From Bolinopsis microptera (lineage: Eukaryota; Ctenophora; Tentaculata; Lobata; Bolinopsidae), in contig NC_087079.1 of NCBI RefSeq assembly GCF_026151205.1, positions 3,009,730-3,073,729 of the forward strand: DNA of 64,000 nucleotides, given 5' to 3'. The position numbers and the translations under genes were made by a program. The notes under the pieces were generated by a model, which made no database searches, was not told the origin of the DNA, and was given only the letters and a program-made list of their open reading frames with translations. Of this stretch, positions 12,911 through 23,900 are shown one piece after another. Position 1 is the first letter of the stretch. Every line of letters starts with the position of its first letter.

Positions 12911-13119
12911 TGTTCTCCTTCATTCTCAGCATAACCTCCCTCTCTTTTTACCGCTCATCCATCCTCTCCCAAGGTTTTTTCCAGTCATCAAAACCGATGC
13001 ACGAACAAGAATACAGAATAGTTTTAAACAAGGAGCAGGATAAGGGTAGTTCTGTAGTATAACACGAAGAGTTCTAAACGAAGAGCAAAATGAGGAGCAG
13101 TTTACACGAAGAAAAAGCA

Positions 13120-14880
13120 AAAAGTTAGTAAGGTAAAACGTACGAGGAATGCATTCAAATCGAACAGATTGTCTTTAAGAAACAATAACAACTTACAGTT
13201 TATAAAAGTAAACAACTGAATTGTTATTTTAAACAGTAACTGAAACTCTATATTCTAATTAGGAAGAAAAAGTAATGACAATGAAATGGAACAGTTTCTC
13301 TAATCCAGTAACAAATTGATAGATTCATTATATATCAGGAGCAAAATAGATGGGAATTGAAAAATGACCTCGTGTAGGAAGTTATGATCGGATCCAATGC
13401 GAATTTTTTGCGCATAAGCAAAGATTGAACTTTTATTGTTTATGAGCCGCGCGCCTCATATCATATCACTCCTCATATCATTACACCCCTACGCCAAGTA
13501 AAGCCATTAAACTAATTAAATGGGTCTACAGAGATTCGTAACGCGCGAAAGTACAAAGTTCCGAGTTAATGAGTCTCAATACTTTTTTTCCGTACTATAG
13601 TGAGAGTGGGAGAATGTTTATACTATCTGGGGATACTTTGTATCACGTGGTGACCCCCACTGTCGCTAGTTCACTGTAGAGTTTCGACGATACAGGGGGA
13701 GCCGCCGGCGCTACTAATTCACTCGCCATCAATTTCACGAAAAGAGCGATATTTGACTTTCGCATTGGATATAAAGATGACCAATGATATTACAGTGTTT
13801 AAGTCACGTGCGCGTGATATAGCGCGCTGGCGTGTGATTGAGATCAGATACAAACTTTTGTTCCTTCCTCTTTTTCACCTGCTCTCTCATACCTCACCTA
13901 CCGGGCTAATACACGGGTCTTCGTAGTGATATGACTGTGATTTCGAATAAACTGATATTTACTGACATTTTTGGTCAGGTTCATGGTTAGGATATTGGAC
14001 AGTTGTTATTTTTTACTTAGTTTGGTAATGTTATAATATTCTTGATGTCAACTGTTTTATAGCGTGAATATTCTGTTATTCTAACAGCACCGTCATAAAA
14101 GTGTTTTAATCCTTCGAACATAATATGTAGCTGATAAAATAACATATTGTAAAATTATTGAAATGTGACGTGCTCTGGTATCCGTGTATAATATATCGAC
14201 TATATATGGTAGAATCTAGATTGATAAGAATCTGGTAGAATGTAGAATGTGGATCTATTTAACAGTTGCAGGCACGTTTAAGAGGCAAATCGATTTCAAT
14301 TTCAATTGCCCAATGCCCATTCAGAAATCTCACCGTTGATAAACAGAGCTACAAATCTAATATATAAACAATTGTGAGATTTATCCTTGGCCGTGTAACA
14401 ACTTGAAATAGTGTTATCTGTTCGCGATGCAAAACTGAAAACAATTCGATATTGTTTTATTATACTGCTTATATATTTTACCCTTGACCAACAAGATCTG
14501 AAGATCTATAAAACCTAAAATGAATTAAAACTTGCAGGAATAATTTTATTGCATATTATTGATAATTCGTGAATTTATGCAACCTACAGTGCCTAAAATT
14601 CAATTAGCTAATTACCGGCCATGCGTTGCATAAACGGTATTATGGCCATTTCGGTCACAAATCGGAGCTTAAATTGAGTTTATTGCATGCGCGGTGGACA
14701 AATTGTGTGAAAACAACTGTGCTGTCACAAATAATACGCGTTATAGAGGTGACCAATGAAATCACGGCATTAAAAACACGTGATAGCGCGCTGGCGAGTG
14801 AATTAGTAAAATCCGGGAGCCGCGCACTCGTGCGCGGCGGGTCATACAACGTATGACAAGGGATACTTAAGAGTCGGATG
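13120..14880. other. Intergenic, dispersed repeats
   Basis: No gene is seen. Related segments at about 13,780-13,850 and 14,745-14,800 share GACCAATGA..ATTAC.G..TTAA..CACGTG and TAGCGCGCTGGCG. A segment near 13,570-13,610 matches family B in inverse orientation. The region ends in a double hairpin at 14,819-14,857. Confidence 0.5.
14819..14857. repeat. Two consecutive perfect hairpins
   Basis: A 9-bp GC stem (GCCGCGCAC/GTGCGCGGC, two-base loop) is followed three bases later by a 7-bp stem (GTCATAC/GTATGAC, loop AAC). The unrecognised coding-like island begins just downstream. Similar but imperfect hairpin pairs lie near 6,120 and 18,040. Confidence 0.6.
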
Positions 14881-16048
14881 GCATGTTACCCTTTTTGATT
14901 TTAGTACAGCAGGAGTTTATAGTTGTAGAACTAGGAAATCTGAATTTATTGGAGATTGACGAAAGAAATAAAAATATTGATGTTTCATTTACTGGGCCGG
15001 CGGCAATCAGCCTGAAAGATATCTGGTATGAAGCACAGGAGATTGTGGAAAGCGTGGAAGAGACTGCTTGCTGTTGATAAAGGGAATTCCCTTTGTCAGC
15101 AAGATCGAGAAGCACATGATGAGGAAGAAGATCTGGAAAAAGGAAAAGATGAAAAACAAGAATGTGCAGCGGAAGGAGACGAAGAGGAACTGAGGGAGAA
15201 GAAATATGAGGATTCAGGGAGCAATCCATGGGAAAAGAAGATGGCGGATAGATTGGAGGTTCTGTTGGATGTGGGGCCATTTGGCTCCACCATGGCATCG
15301 ATGAGGATTATGCACACGGAGTTAATTTCTTTATGATCATGAACCCGGGTAGGTCATTCAATGAAAGTAGAACAGAGGACCACCGATACTCATACAGCGG
15401 GTTAACAATAATTGTTATCCCAATGAAATACGGGGTGAGCAGGCCGGGATACATTGAGAACTATAAACAGAACAGAGCAAACGGAATTCTGTTACGAAAC
15501 AAATGAATTGATGCATGGGAAATCGAAGAACGAAGAAGTCGTGCAGGTGACCCAAAGTTTCAACGAAGAAGGAGGCGAAGGCAGAACAATTGAAGGAGAC
15601 ATTACACTCAAATTAGCAGAAATCCCCAGACAAACTGTAGAAAGGAGGTTGTACTTTGGGGATTAACCAGAAAGTAAATAAAATTTAACCAAGCAAATAG
15701 GAAAAGGTATTACTGTCAGACCGGAGCGTGTATTCATGGGGAGACTTAAAGAAGCGAAGATCAAAGGAGCAGACATGGACTTCAACCCTGCCCGAGGGAA
15801 TTCCCTCTAACGCAAGGCAACAAGTGTCGGAGATAATAAGTACAGAGTTGGGAGTGTTTATTCAGGACAAGGAGGATTTCCTCCGAGCCCTGTATATACT
15901 GGCACTAAGGGTGGAGTTAACGGCTAAGGATGTGTGCTACGGAATAACGGAGGAAGAAAGAGCAGCGGTGGCATGGAAAAGGGAGAATAACACCAGAGCA
16001 GACAGGAAGAAGATGATAGAATTTTATATTAAGAAAAGCCCATGGTAA
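14881..16048 (+). pseudogene. Unrecognised decayed coding-like island
   Basis: Consecutive forward open segments run through three frames: 14,883-15,077, 15,028-15,336, about 15,338-15,508, 15,454-15,666 and 15,728-16,048. The composition is more purine- and G-rich than the surroundings, as in coding DNA. The second segment has an acidic, Glu/Lys-rich stretch (DEEEDLEKGKDEK), then WEKKMADRLEVLLDVGP. The last has NARQQVSEIISTELGVF and ends FYIKKSPW. I recognise no family. It may be a broken gene from a mobile or virus-derived element, or a multi-exon gene whose introns I failed to see. No function is proposed. Confidence 0.35.
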
Positions 16049-16855
16049 CAGGGATGAAGCTAGTAATTTTCTATTTCTTTGGCTGTCAGTTTTTATGGAA
16101 TCAAAAAAATTCATCACAACCGAAGATACAACCGATTAAGAGTAATGACAATGTCATCGATGTAATAAACCTAAAGTGATTAAAATTCGTAAGCCGTGAA
16201 TAAATAGGAAAAGCGAGCGACCGATTTTAATCTAGGTATCATTTTGCACCTTTTTTAAATTTTGCATTCCGCCGCAGCTTCTATCTGTGTTCATGAACAC
16301 TATCAGCCTGGGGTCTCCAGGTAATCCAGAGACGGTAACTTATAGTTATACATAAACTGGACCTGGCCTGGGCTTATTGGAGAGTATTGTGAACGACCCC
16401 AATGCTGAATGCACAGGATAGGTTATTAGGAGGCCTTCACTAACTGTGTCCTTTGATTGATGATGTCAATTCTTCGCAGCTCCAAGCTTGGCGCAGCACA
16501 CATACAATTACAAAGATACAGTATCTGGTTTCGAGAAACGTTATCAATTATTTGATTTGATACACGTCGTACTCGTATACCAAAACGGCCTTTCTTTTTT
16601 AAGATAAGGGGCCATCTATTTAGGACGTCCGGCAAATAGGGAGGGGGTCGTTTTGGAATTTCAGACAAATCCGGACAGGGGAAGGGGGTTGGTTTCTCAT
16701 TTCTGAAAATCCGGAAATTTAGGCAAATTAACTAAATTCCTTTTATTTCATTTTCAACTCTTTGACACTAATTACTCAGTATGAGTAAGCTTAGATCCCT
16801 TTATTTTGAACGAGAAGTCAATTCCCAGTCCCAGAGCAGCTCATATTGAGAGCCT

Positions 16856-16965
16856 TGTAGGTTTACAACCTACCAGGACGTGCGCCGAGTTGGACGTGCG
16901 CCGAGTTGGACTCAGATATTTTACGAGAATCACGGTGATAGTCACTATCACCCGTTAAATGAGAG
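16856..16965 (+). repeat. Dispersed repeat family C, plus copy
   Basis: The segment TTGTAGGTTTACAACC..ACCAGGACG.GCGCCGAGTTGGAC matches the reverse complement of 44,151-44,202 over about 41 bases with one mismatch. Similarity then resumes with ATTTTACGAG and ATCACCCGTTAA, giving 44,092-44,202 as the partner copy. It contains the small inverted repeat GTAGGTT-TAC-AACCTAC. Confidence 0.65.
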
Positions 16966-17375
16966 CCGAGACACAACTCGCATGTTCTCCTACTGCCTTA
17001 AAACTTATTCGGTTGGATGGCTACTAATATAAGTATTTAAAATGGCAACTTATAAGTACTTAAAATGATAAAATGTAACTGTGTTTAACTTGTAATAGAC
17101 AAAATATGTATTATTGTATATTTTAAGTAACTACACATATTATGGACAATTTGAATTTGTTTTATTTGTACTCTTAATACTAATAGTATTTGAGTAATAG
17201 CTGCTAGAAATCCGGGCGTCCGGGTGGTTTTGAAAATTCGGACACACCCGGACAGTACAGGGAGAGGTCTGAAAATCTGCGATTTTGGCCTGTCATTCCG
17301 CCATATCTTCCACCTTTGTTCATAGGGGTCGTTCACAATTATTACGAAATCACTTTTAGGCCAATTTTATAGACT

Positions 17376-17443
17376 CCCCCCCCCCCCCCCCCCCCTATAA
17401 AATATATATACCCCCCCCCCTATAAAATATATATACCCCCCCA
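17376..17443. repeat. Poly-C / TATAAAATATATA compound repeat
   Basis: Runs of about 20, 10 and 7 C are separated by two copies of TATAAAATATATATA. This is a microsatellite-like compound tract with no gene function seen. Confidence 0.8.
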
Positions 17444-18268
17444 ATAAAAGTCCCATTTATTTCAACTCTTTGACACTAATTACTCAGTAAGTTTAGATCC
17501 CTGTATTTTGAACGAGAAGTTAATTCCCACTCCCAGAGCAGATCGTAAGATCAGATCAGCCGAGACACAACTCGCATATTCTCCTACTGCCTTAAAACTT
17601 ATTCGATTGGATGGCCACTTATAAGTATTTAAAATTGCTACTTATAAGTACTTAAAATGTTAAATGTAACTGTGCTAAACTTGTTAAAGCTAAACACTAA
17701 ACGTATCATTGTCTCTTTTGAGTAACTACACATTTTATTAACAATGAATTTGAGTTGGTTTTATTTGTAGCAGGAAATCCGAGAGAGGTTTTAAAAATTC
17801 GGACACACCCGGACAGGGGGTGATCTGAAAATCTACGATTTTGGCGGACGTTCCAAACTTCTTTCGGACTTCGTTTTTAGACTGAACTGTAGTATGAAGG
17901 ATTATTTCTCGAATGATCAAGACTCCATAGGAAACTGACTCTCAGAAGTCAACTAATGATCGTTTCTAAAAGCTTGGGTAAGCTAAAATTTTACGCAAAA
18001 TTGTCTACGCGCCAATAATTACGACACCCTGCTGTAGATGGCCCCGAAGGGGTATTCAACGTGTACCAATATTTGATGCACGGCACTAAAATGTGTCATT
18101 CCGCCATATCTTTCGCCTTTGTTCATAAGGGGTCGTTCACAATTAATTATCACTTTTTGGCCAATTATCACTTTTTGGCCAATTGATAGCCTCCCTCCAC
18201 CTCCCCCATAATTTTGACAAATAAATGTTGTGTTTGGGCTATTTTACGCTACAAAAAGCGTATCAGAG

Positions 18269-18322
18269 CCTACTGTAATGTTAGGATGGAGAATAGGAGC
18301 CCCATCCTAACATTACAGTAGG
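18269..18322. repeat. Perfect 21-bp-arm inverted repeat
   Basis: CCTACTGTAATGTTAGGATGG (read as two halves around 18,279) at 18,269-18,289 is matched exactly by its reverse complement at 18,302-18,322, with a 12-bp loop. It would form a stable cruciform or hairpin. No flanking gene is apparent. Confidence 0.75.
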
Positions 18323-18892
18323 CGGTGGATATTTGTAATTTTAATACGTTTGAAGAACTTTAGTTCCCACGACATTGCAGGATTTAATTATGCAATGTAT
18401 ACATGCATACAATAGAGTAAATTGCGCGCTGCGCTGCGCACTAAAATCTACCATTTGAACAGGCTACTCTTGGCTTTGCATGGCCGGGTCGAAATCTTTG
18501 CTAGTAGAAAAAGATGTTGTCAAGTATTTGTCCCATTCCACGTATCCACTTCTTGCAGTACTCTTAAAGACCAACAAAGTTGTAAGCAGTACTCTGAATC
18601 GAATATCAGATAGCTTATCAGATTGAGTTACCTGCAATATCTCACGTTATCCGGCCCTTTTAACATATAATATCTGCGCTTTAGGTGTCTGGACACGTGC
18701 TTTCAACAGAAAGATTCTAGAGGGACAAAAACATATCGGACATAGGAATAACTACGGTATTGCGTATAATATATCTTGCTGGGAGACTCGGCGAGAAAAC
18801 TACGCCGAAAATATTCCCACGTTTATTTTCAACAATACAGAAACAATCACCTTATAGACACGCTTCATTTATATCATTTTAACGCATGTTGC

Positions 18893-19264
18893 TCATCGCA
18901 AACACCTCCGAAGAATCCTCAACATCAGATGGCCTACTGGGGTTATTTCTAATGAGGCACTCTATGCTCGTTGTTATGTCACTCCCTTGTCTGTGAGAGT
19001 CTCTAAGTTTCGATGGAGAATGTTAGGACATATCTTAAGAGGACAGGAAGACTCACCAGCATACACCTCTATGTTATTTGCTATAAATTCTGATATTTTT
19101 ATGGAAGGGAGACGGGGTAGACCATGTTTAAACTTATTAGATGTTATTAGAAAAGACTTGACTAGTAGAAATCTTGATATTAGACTTAAGAATTTGACTG
19201 ATTTCGAAGACCTTAGATTTTTAGCTTTAGATAGGGAGGAGTGGAAGAAGTTAGAAGATGGTTG
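18893..19264 (+). pseudogene. LINE ORF2 C-terminal fragment
   Basis: One open frame, entered without a start codon, reads HRKHLRRILNIRWP and then FRWRMLGHILR, GRRGRPCLNLLDVIRKDL and LALDREEWKKLEDG before a stop. The order HRK-LR-ILNIRWP / R..R..GHILR / GR-GRP / DR..W..L is the usual C-terminal tail of many animal non-LTR retrotransposon ORF2 proteins. No RT or endonuclease part lies upstream, so this is a 5'-truncated insertion. Confidence 0.75.
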
Positions 19265-20890
19265 ATGGGTTGATGTTTTTGTTTTCTTTTTTTATGCGTT
19301 TTGATATCTATAAGGTGCCTAGGATGCTCTTTTAAAGAGATATTTCGTACTTTGAAAGATTTACTACTACTAACGCATGTACATTGTACTATGTAGATAA
19401 ATTGAATCAATAAGTATCATTATTAGCTAGCTTAGTAATGCCGCCTTACGACCTACGGTCATTGACCAACAAACAAGCTTATCAGACTCCACGTGTAAGA
19501 AACTAGCCAATCAGTAAGCTTGCTCAGTAATACGTGTCAGCCTGTCAGCCTGTCATTCTGTCTAAGTACTACTGTCAATGATTTAATCTTTTGTATAATG
19601 TACATACTGTACAATGTACATATACATATTGACGTTCAACAAACACACACAAACATAATATAAACATTTAAATAACCTGTCCAGAGTGCTTGACCATTTT
19701 TGTATTATCGGATCTTTACTTATATTTGTTATGATATTAATATTCATTGTAATGCAATGAAATTTCCTTATTTACCAGACATTAACTCCGTCCAAGAAGG
19801 CCATACATACAGGCTCATTCAGTACGCGATATAATATACGTTTGTAAATATAAATAATATGCATTCACTAATACTATCAACAGATATAAATAAACATATA
19901 AATCTTGTAGAGCTATATTATCCTGCAATATTAGCAACAAGTAAGGAACATTAACTGCTCTCAATTGTACACACAATTGGTAGAGGGTACTCAGCAAGTT
20001 GTGGTGGCCTGTAGTAGAGCTGAAGAAGCAGGAAGTAGGTGATTATCTTGCCTAGACCATTCTAGAGGCTTATGTCATGCAGTGCTGAGTGTATGTGGAG
20101 TAGGTTTACAGATGAGGATACTGGTGGGGAGGTGGGTCGTTTTCATGTTCTGGCTTTTGATTGGGCAATGCTTGAGCTGATTGGTTAATTAATGTCATGT
20201 TATGAGTCAGAAAAGTATGGTTCACCTCCTCACCAGTTAATTTTCGTAAAATGTTGGCCTGATGGGAAAATATTTTGCGGAGATGATGTTCACACGAATT
20301 ATTTACAATCAATTCTGTTAATGTATGAAATAATTTTACATGATTTGTACATAGATATCTCAATCAATAGTCGCATTCTCCAAACATGGATTAGACTAAA
20401 AATAATAAAAATTTGTGCTAAATATACTTCTGACAAAAGCAGAGGAATGTTGTTCATTTTGATTCGTTAATCAATTTTCGAATCAATAGTCTACAACGAA
20501 ACTATTCTCCGAATTTCCTGAAGAAAAATTCAGTGTGTTGAGCGAATGTGCCTAGTTAAAAATCTGTGCCAAAACTGATCTGAAATTGATCCCAAAGTCC
20601 TAAATTGCAAACCCCAAAGTATCAGGAAAAAAGTGTGAAAAGCACGCAGATATTAAAATTAAATAAAAATCATAAATAATGAAAGCACACAAAAATAATT
20701 TACAAATTTTAAGACAAAGTCAACAACAAATAAAAGTTTTCTCTGTCTCCACATTTCCCTGACGAAACCACCATCCTATAAATGTATTCAAGGCACTGCC
20801 TTTTCTTAAAATACCATCGGTCCAACCAACTTAACACCTCAAAATTAATATAATATTTAACTAACTTACAACCTACATACGTTTTATACA
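19265..20890. other. Intergenic / 3' flank of DYNC1LI
   Basis: AT-rich DNA with TGTACAT-rich simple sequence at about 19,595-19,630. It probably includes the 3' UTR of the downstream minus-strand dynein gene. I could not fix the polyadenylation site. Confidence 0.45.
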
Positions 20891-20950
20891 TCAATATTAC
20901 TCAGTAAGAAATAACTAATACTCATCATGCACAGCACTCTGACGCAGCTC

Positions 20951-23900
20951 TCACACAGCAGGTTGTTTGGGTATTCCCTCGCTTTGTGTCCTGGCCACAG
21001 GTCGAGGAGCTTGTCGAGGGCTGGCAGGCGCAGCGCTGGCTCGCGGTGCACCAGCAGGTGCAGCGAGGGCTCGCGGTGCACCAGCACCTGCAGTACCGGG
21101 TCGTGCACCAGCCGGACCACCGGCTCCAGGTGTTGGCTTCTTGTTGAGGAGGGAGTTGAAGAAGTTGGCTAGGACACCGTCCTTCTCTCCTGGCCCTCCT
21201 GCTCCACTGTAGGAGGAGATTTGTTAGGTAATTAATTAAAATCAATATCAATAATCCTGCTCCACTGTAGGAGGAGATTTGTTAGGTAATTCATTAAAAT
21301 CAATATCAATAATCCTGCTCCACTGTAGGAGGAGATTTGTTAGGTAATTCATTAAAATCAATATCAATAATCCTGCTCCACTGTAGGAGGAGATTTGTTA
21401 GGTAATTCATTAAAATCAATATCAATAATCCTGCTCCACTGTAGGAGGAGATTTGTTAGGTAATTCATTAAAATCAATATCAATAATCCTGCTCCACTGT
21501 AGGAGGAGATTTGTTAGGTAATTAATTAAAATCAATATCAATAATCCTGCTCCACTGTAGGAGGAGATTTGTTAGGTAATTCATTAAAATCAATATCAAT
21601 AATCCTGCTCCACTGTAGGAGGAGATTTGTTAGGTAATTCATTAAAATCAATATCAATAATCCTGCTCCACTGTAGGAGGAGATTTGTTAGGTAATTCAT
21701 TAAAATCAACATCAATATAATTACATCATGATTAAAATTAATCTACTGGATAATATTGAATACTTTCTCATCACAATCTACTTATTATTGATCCAGGCCC
21801 ATGCATTATTAAAGAACTGAACTGTTAAGCTACTGATATTATTCCTGACTAAGACCTGGTCCAGCTCTCTAATGGCTTAGTAAAATGTAACTTCACCCAA
21901 GCATATTACATTTACCAAACTGTTACACACTGAATGTATGTCCACAAACTATGTTAAATATGCAAGATATGTCTAAAGTATGCTAAGAACCAGCACGTAC
22001 GGAGTAACAGTGGTGGGTATAGCAGTTCTGCTAGTCTGGCTAGTAAGAGGCTTGCTAGGTCTGGGTCCAGCAGGTCTCTGATTCTGCAGCAGGCTCTGCA
22101 TCCTCGTCAGGAAGGCTTGGTCATCCTCTGCTTTGATCTCACGGCCGGTGTCTGCTCGGCGGTTCAGCGGTTTGGGCAGCACCTGAATTGGAGTAATTTC
22201 ACCATATTTGGTATAATTGGTTGGTTAATTATCAGATAGGGGCTAGGGCCCGGGTATTGAGTACCATTTTACGGATATATTGTATAGGGTCAGTAATGTG
22301 TAGCATTGTGTTTGTAACTTAAAGGGCTGGAATAGTAACTTGATACACACTGAGGGGCACATTCTACACTATCTGCAACTGTTAATAAACAGAGACATTT
22401 AAATTCCTTAACTGTACCATGGACTAAATTGCATTGTTAAAATTTGATAAACGCCCAATACTCCAGCAGATAAATGATTATATGGACAATTTCTTGTATC
22501 ATTATTGATCTGGGGGTGATGCAACGTCAATTAATGTCAATTAATGTCAATTAATGTCAATTAATGTCAATGTCAGTTTTGCAAAATTTTGGAATACTGA
22601 CATTAATTGACACGATATTTTTCGACCAGAGATTATGTAGTTCTACCATATTTTTAGCACTTTAGAACGTTTATATCATCAAGTTATTCACTACTATCAC
22701 ATATGGAAATGTGAAATGTGAAAAAAATTCAGATCATTAAACGATAAAACTAAAATAATACGGTTTTCCGAAATTTAATTTTCTTAAATGGGCGTGGCCA
22801 TCCAAGGGCGTGGTTCTCAACATCATCAGAACTTAAAACCCACATTAAACGAAATGCCTTCATGACATTTATATTTGAATAACGAATCTTAAACAGCTAA
22901 CATTACTCCTTCATACAAAAAAAGCCGATTCTAGATATTTTACCTGTATAAGAAACCAATAAAATATGGGCGTGGCCGGTGGGGACCGAAGATGGAAGAG
23001 TTGGAAGCTGAAATTTTTTTTGGTGGTCTTTGAACCTAAGGATCAACAGATAAGAACATACTCATAATTATTCAAGGACATTTTGTTTTTTTGAACCGGT
23101 CTAACTTACATAGACGTGAATATCTTGAATATTTATCGAATAATGATAATCTCAAATTTCAAGACAAATTAATGTCAATTAATGTCAATTAATGTCAATT
23201 AATGTCAATTAATGTCAATTAATGTCAATTAATGTCAATTAATGTCAATTAATGTCAATGTCAGTTTGGGGTTTTTATGGAATACTGACATTAATTGACG
23301 TTGCATCACCCCCATTGATCTAGCCTACGTAACACTTGATACGGGATGAAATTTGAGTAAAACTACACTTGATTTACGTCCATTAAGTGTTCGGAATCTC
23401 ATTATTCAAGGATGCAGCTAATTCATACTCGGATTAGGTTTCAAACTTCAAGGAATTGGAAGAATGTGCCCGGTACTGCACACAGCATATTTGAGGTGTT
23501 AACGTTGAATTCACGTACGACGTAGGGTTCTTGTATTGAAGATGTTGACTTGGAGTAAGTTAGGGGTATAGTTGGTTTTGATATTATTATAAGATAAGTG
23601 TTACTCGTTCAGTCGTTACTATGGTTACTATGCAACTTCCTATTTCTCGTCTGATTTGCACGTGGGCGGTCGTACAGTGTACAGTGTACAAAAACAATTC
23701 TCTGAATTATAATAGAGATAAGTGTTACTAGTGGATTGTGAATATTTAATAACTGGACCTGGATTTTAGTTATTTTACAACAGTATGTTTATGTCTATAA
23801 TTCTACTATATTTCTACTAAAGGAACACTTTTCCTACACAAATATTAACAATAATCAGTTCTGCTACATGTTTAATTGACGAAACAACTAAGCAATACAA

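Larger units (their letters stand above)
16060..18890. other. Intergenic, duplicated repeat modules
   Basis: No gene is seen. A module at about 16,757-17,300 recurs, diverged and in direct orientation, at about 17,462-17,850. Shared blocks include CAACTCTTTGACACTAATTA, TTTTGAACGAGAAGT and TTCGGACACACCCGGACAG. Blocks reading CATTCCGCCATATCTT..TTGTTCATA..GGGTCGTTCACAATT occur at 17,296 and 18,096. The C-rich tract is listed separately. Confidence 0.6.

Noticed and set aside
20925-21251. Alternative frames over the DYNC1LI last exon (both strands)
   Set aside because: They are shadow frames. The dynein frame ending at 20,951 has family motifs and closes the splice phases.
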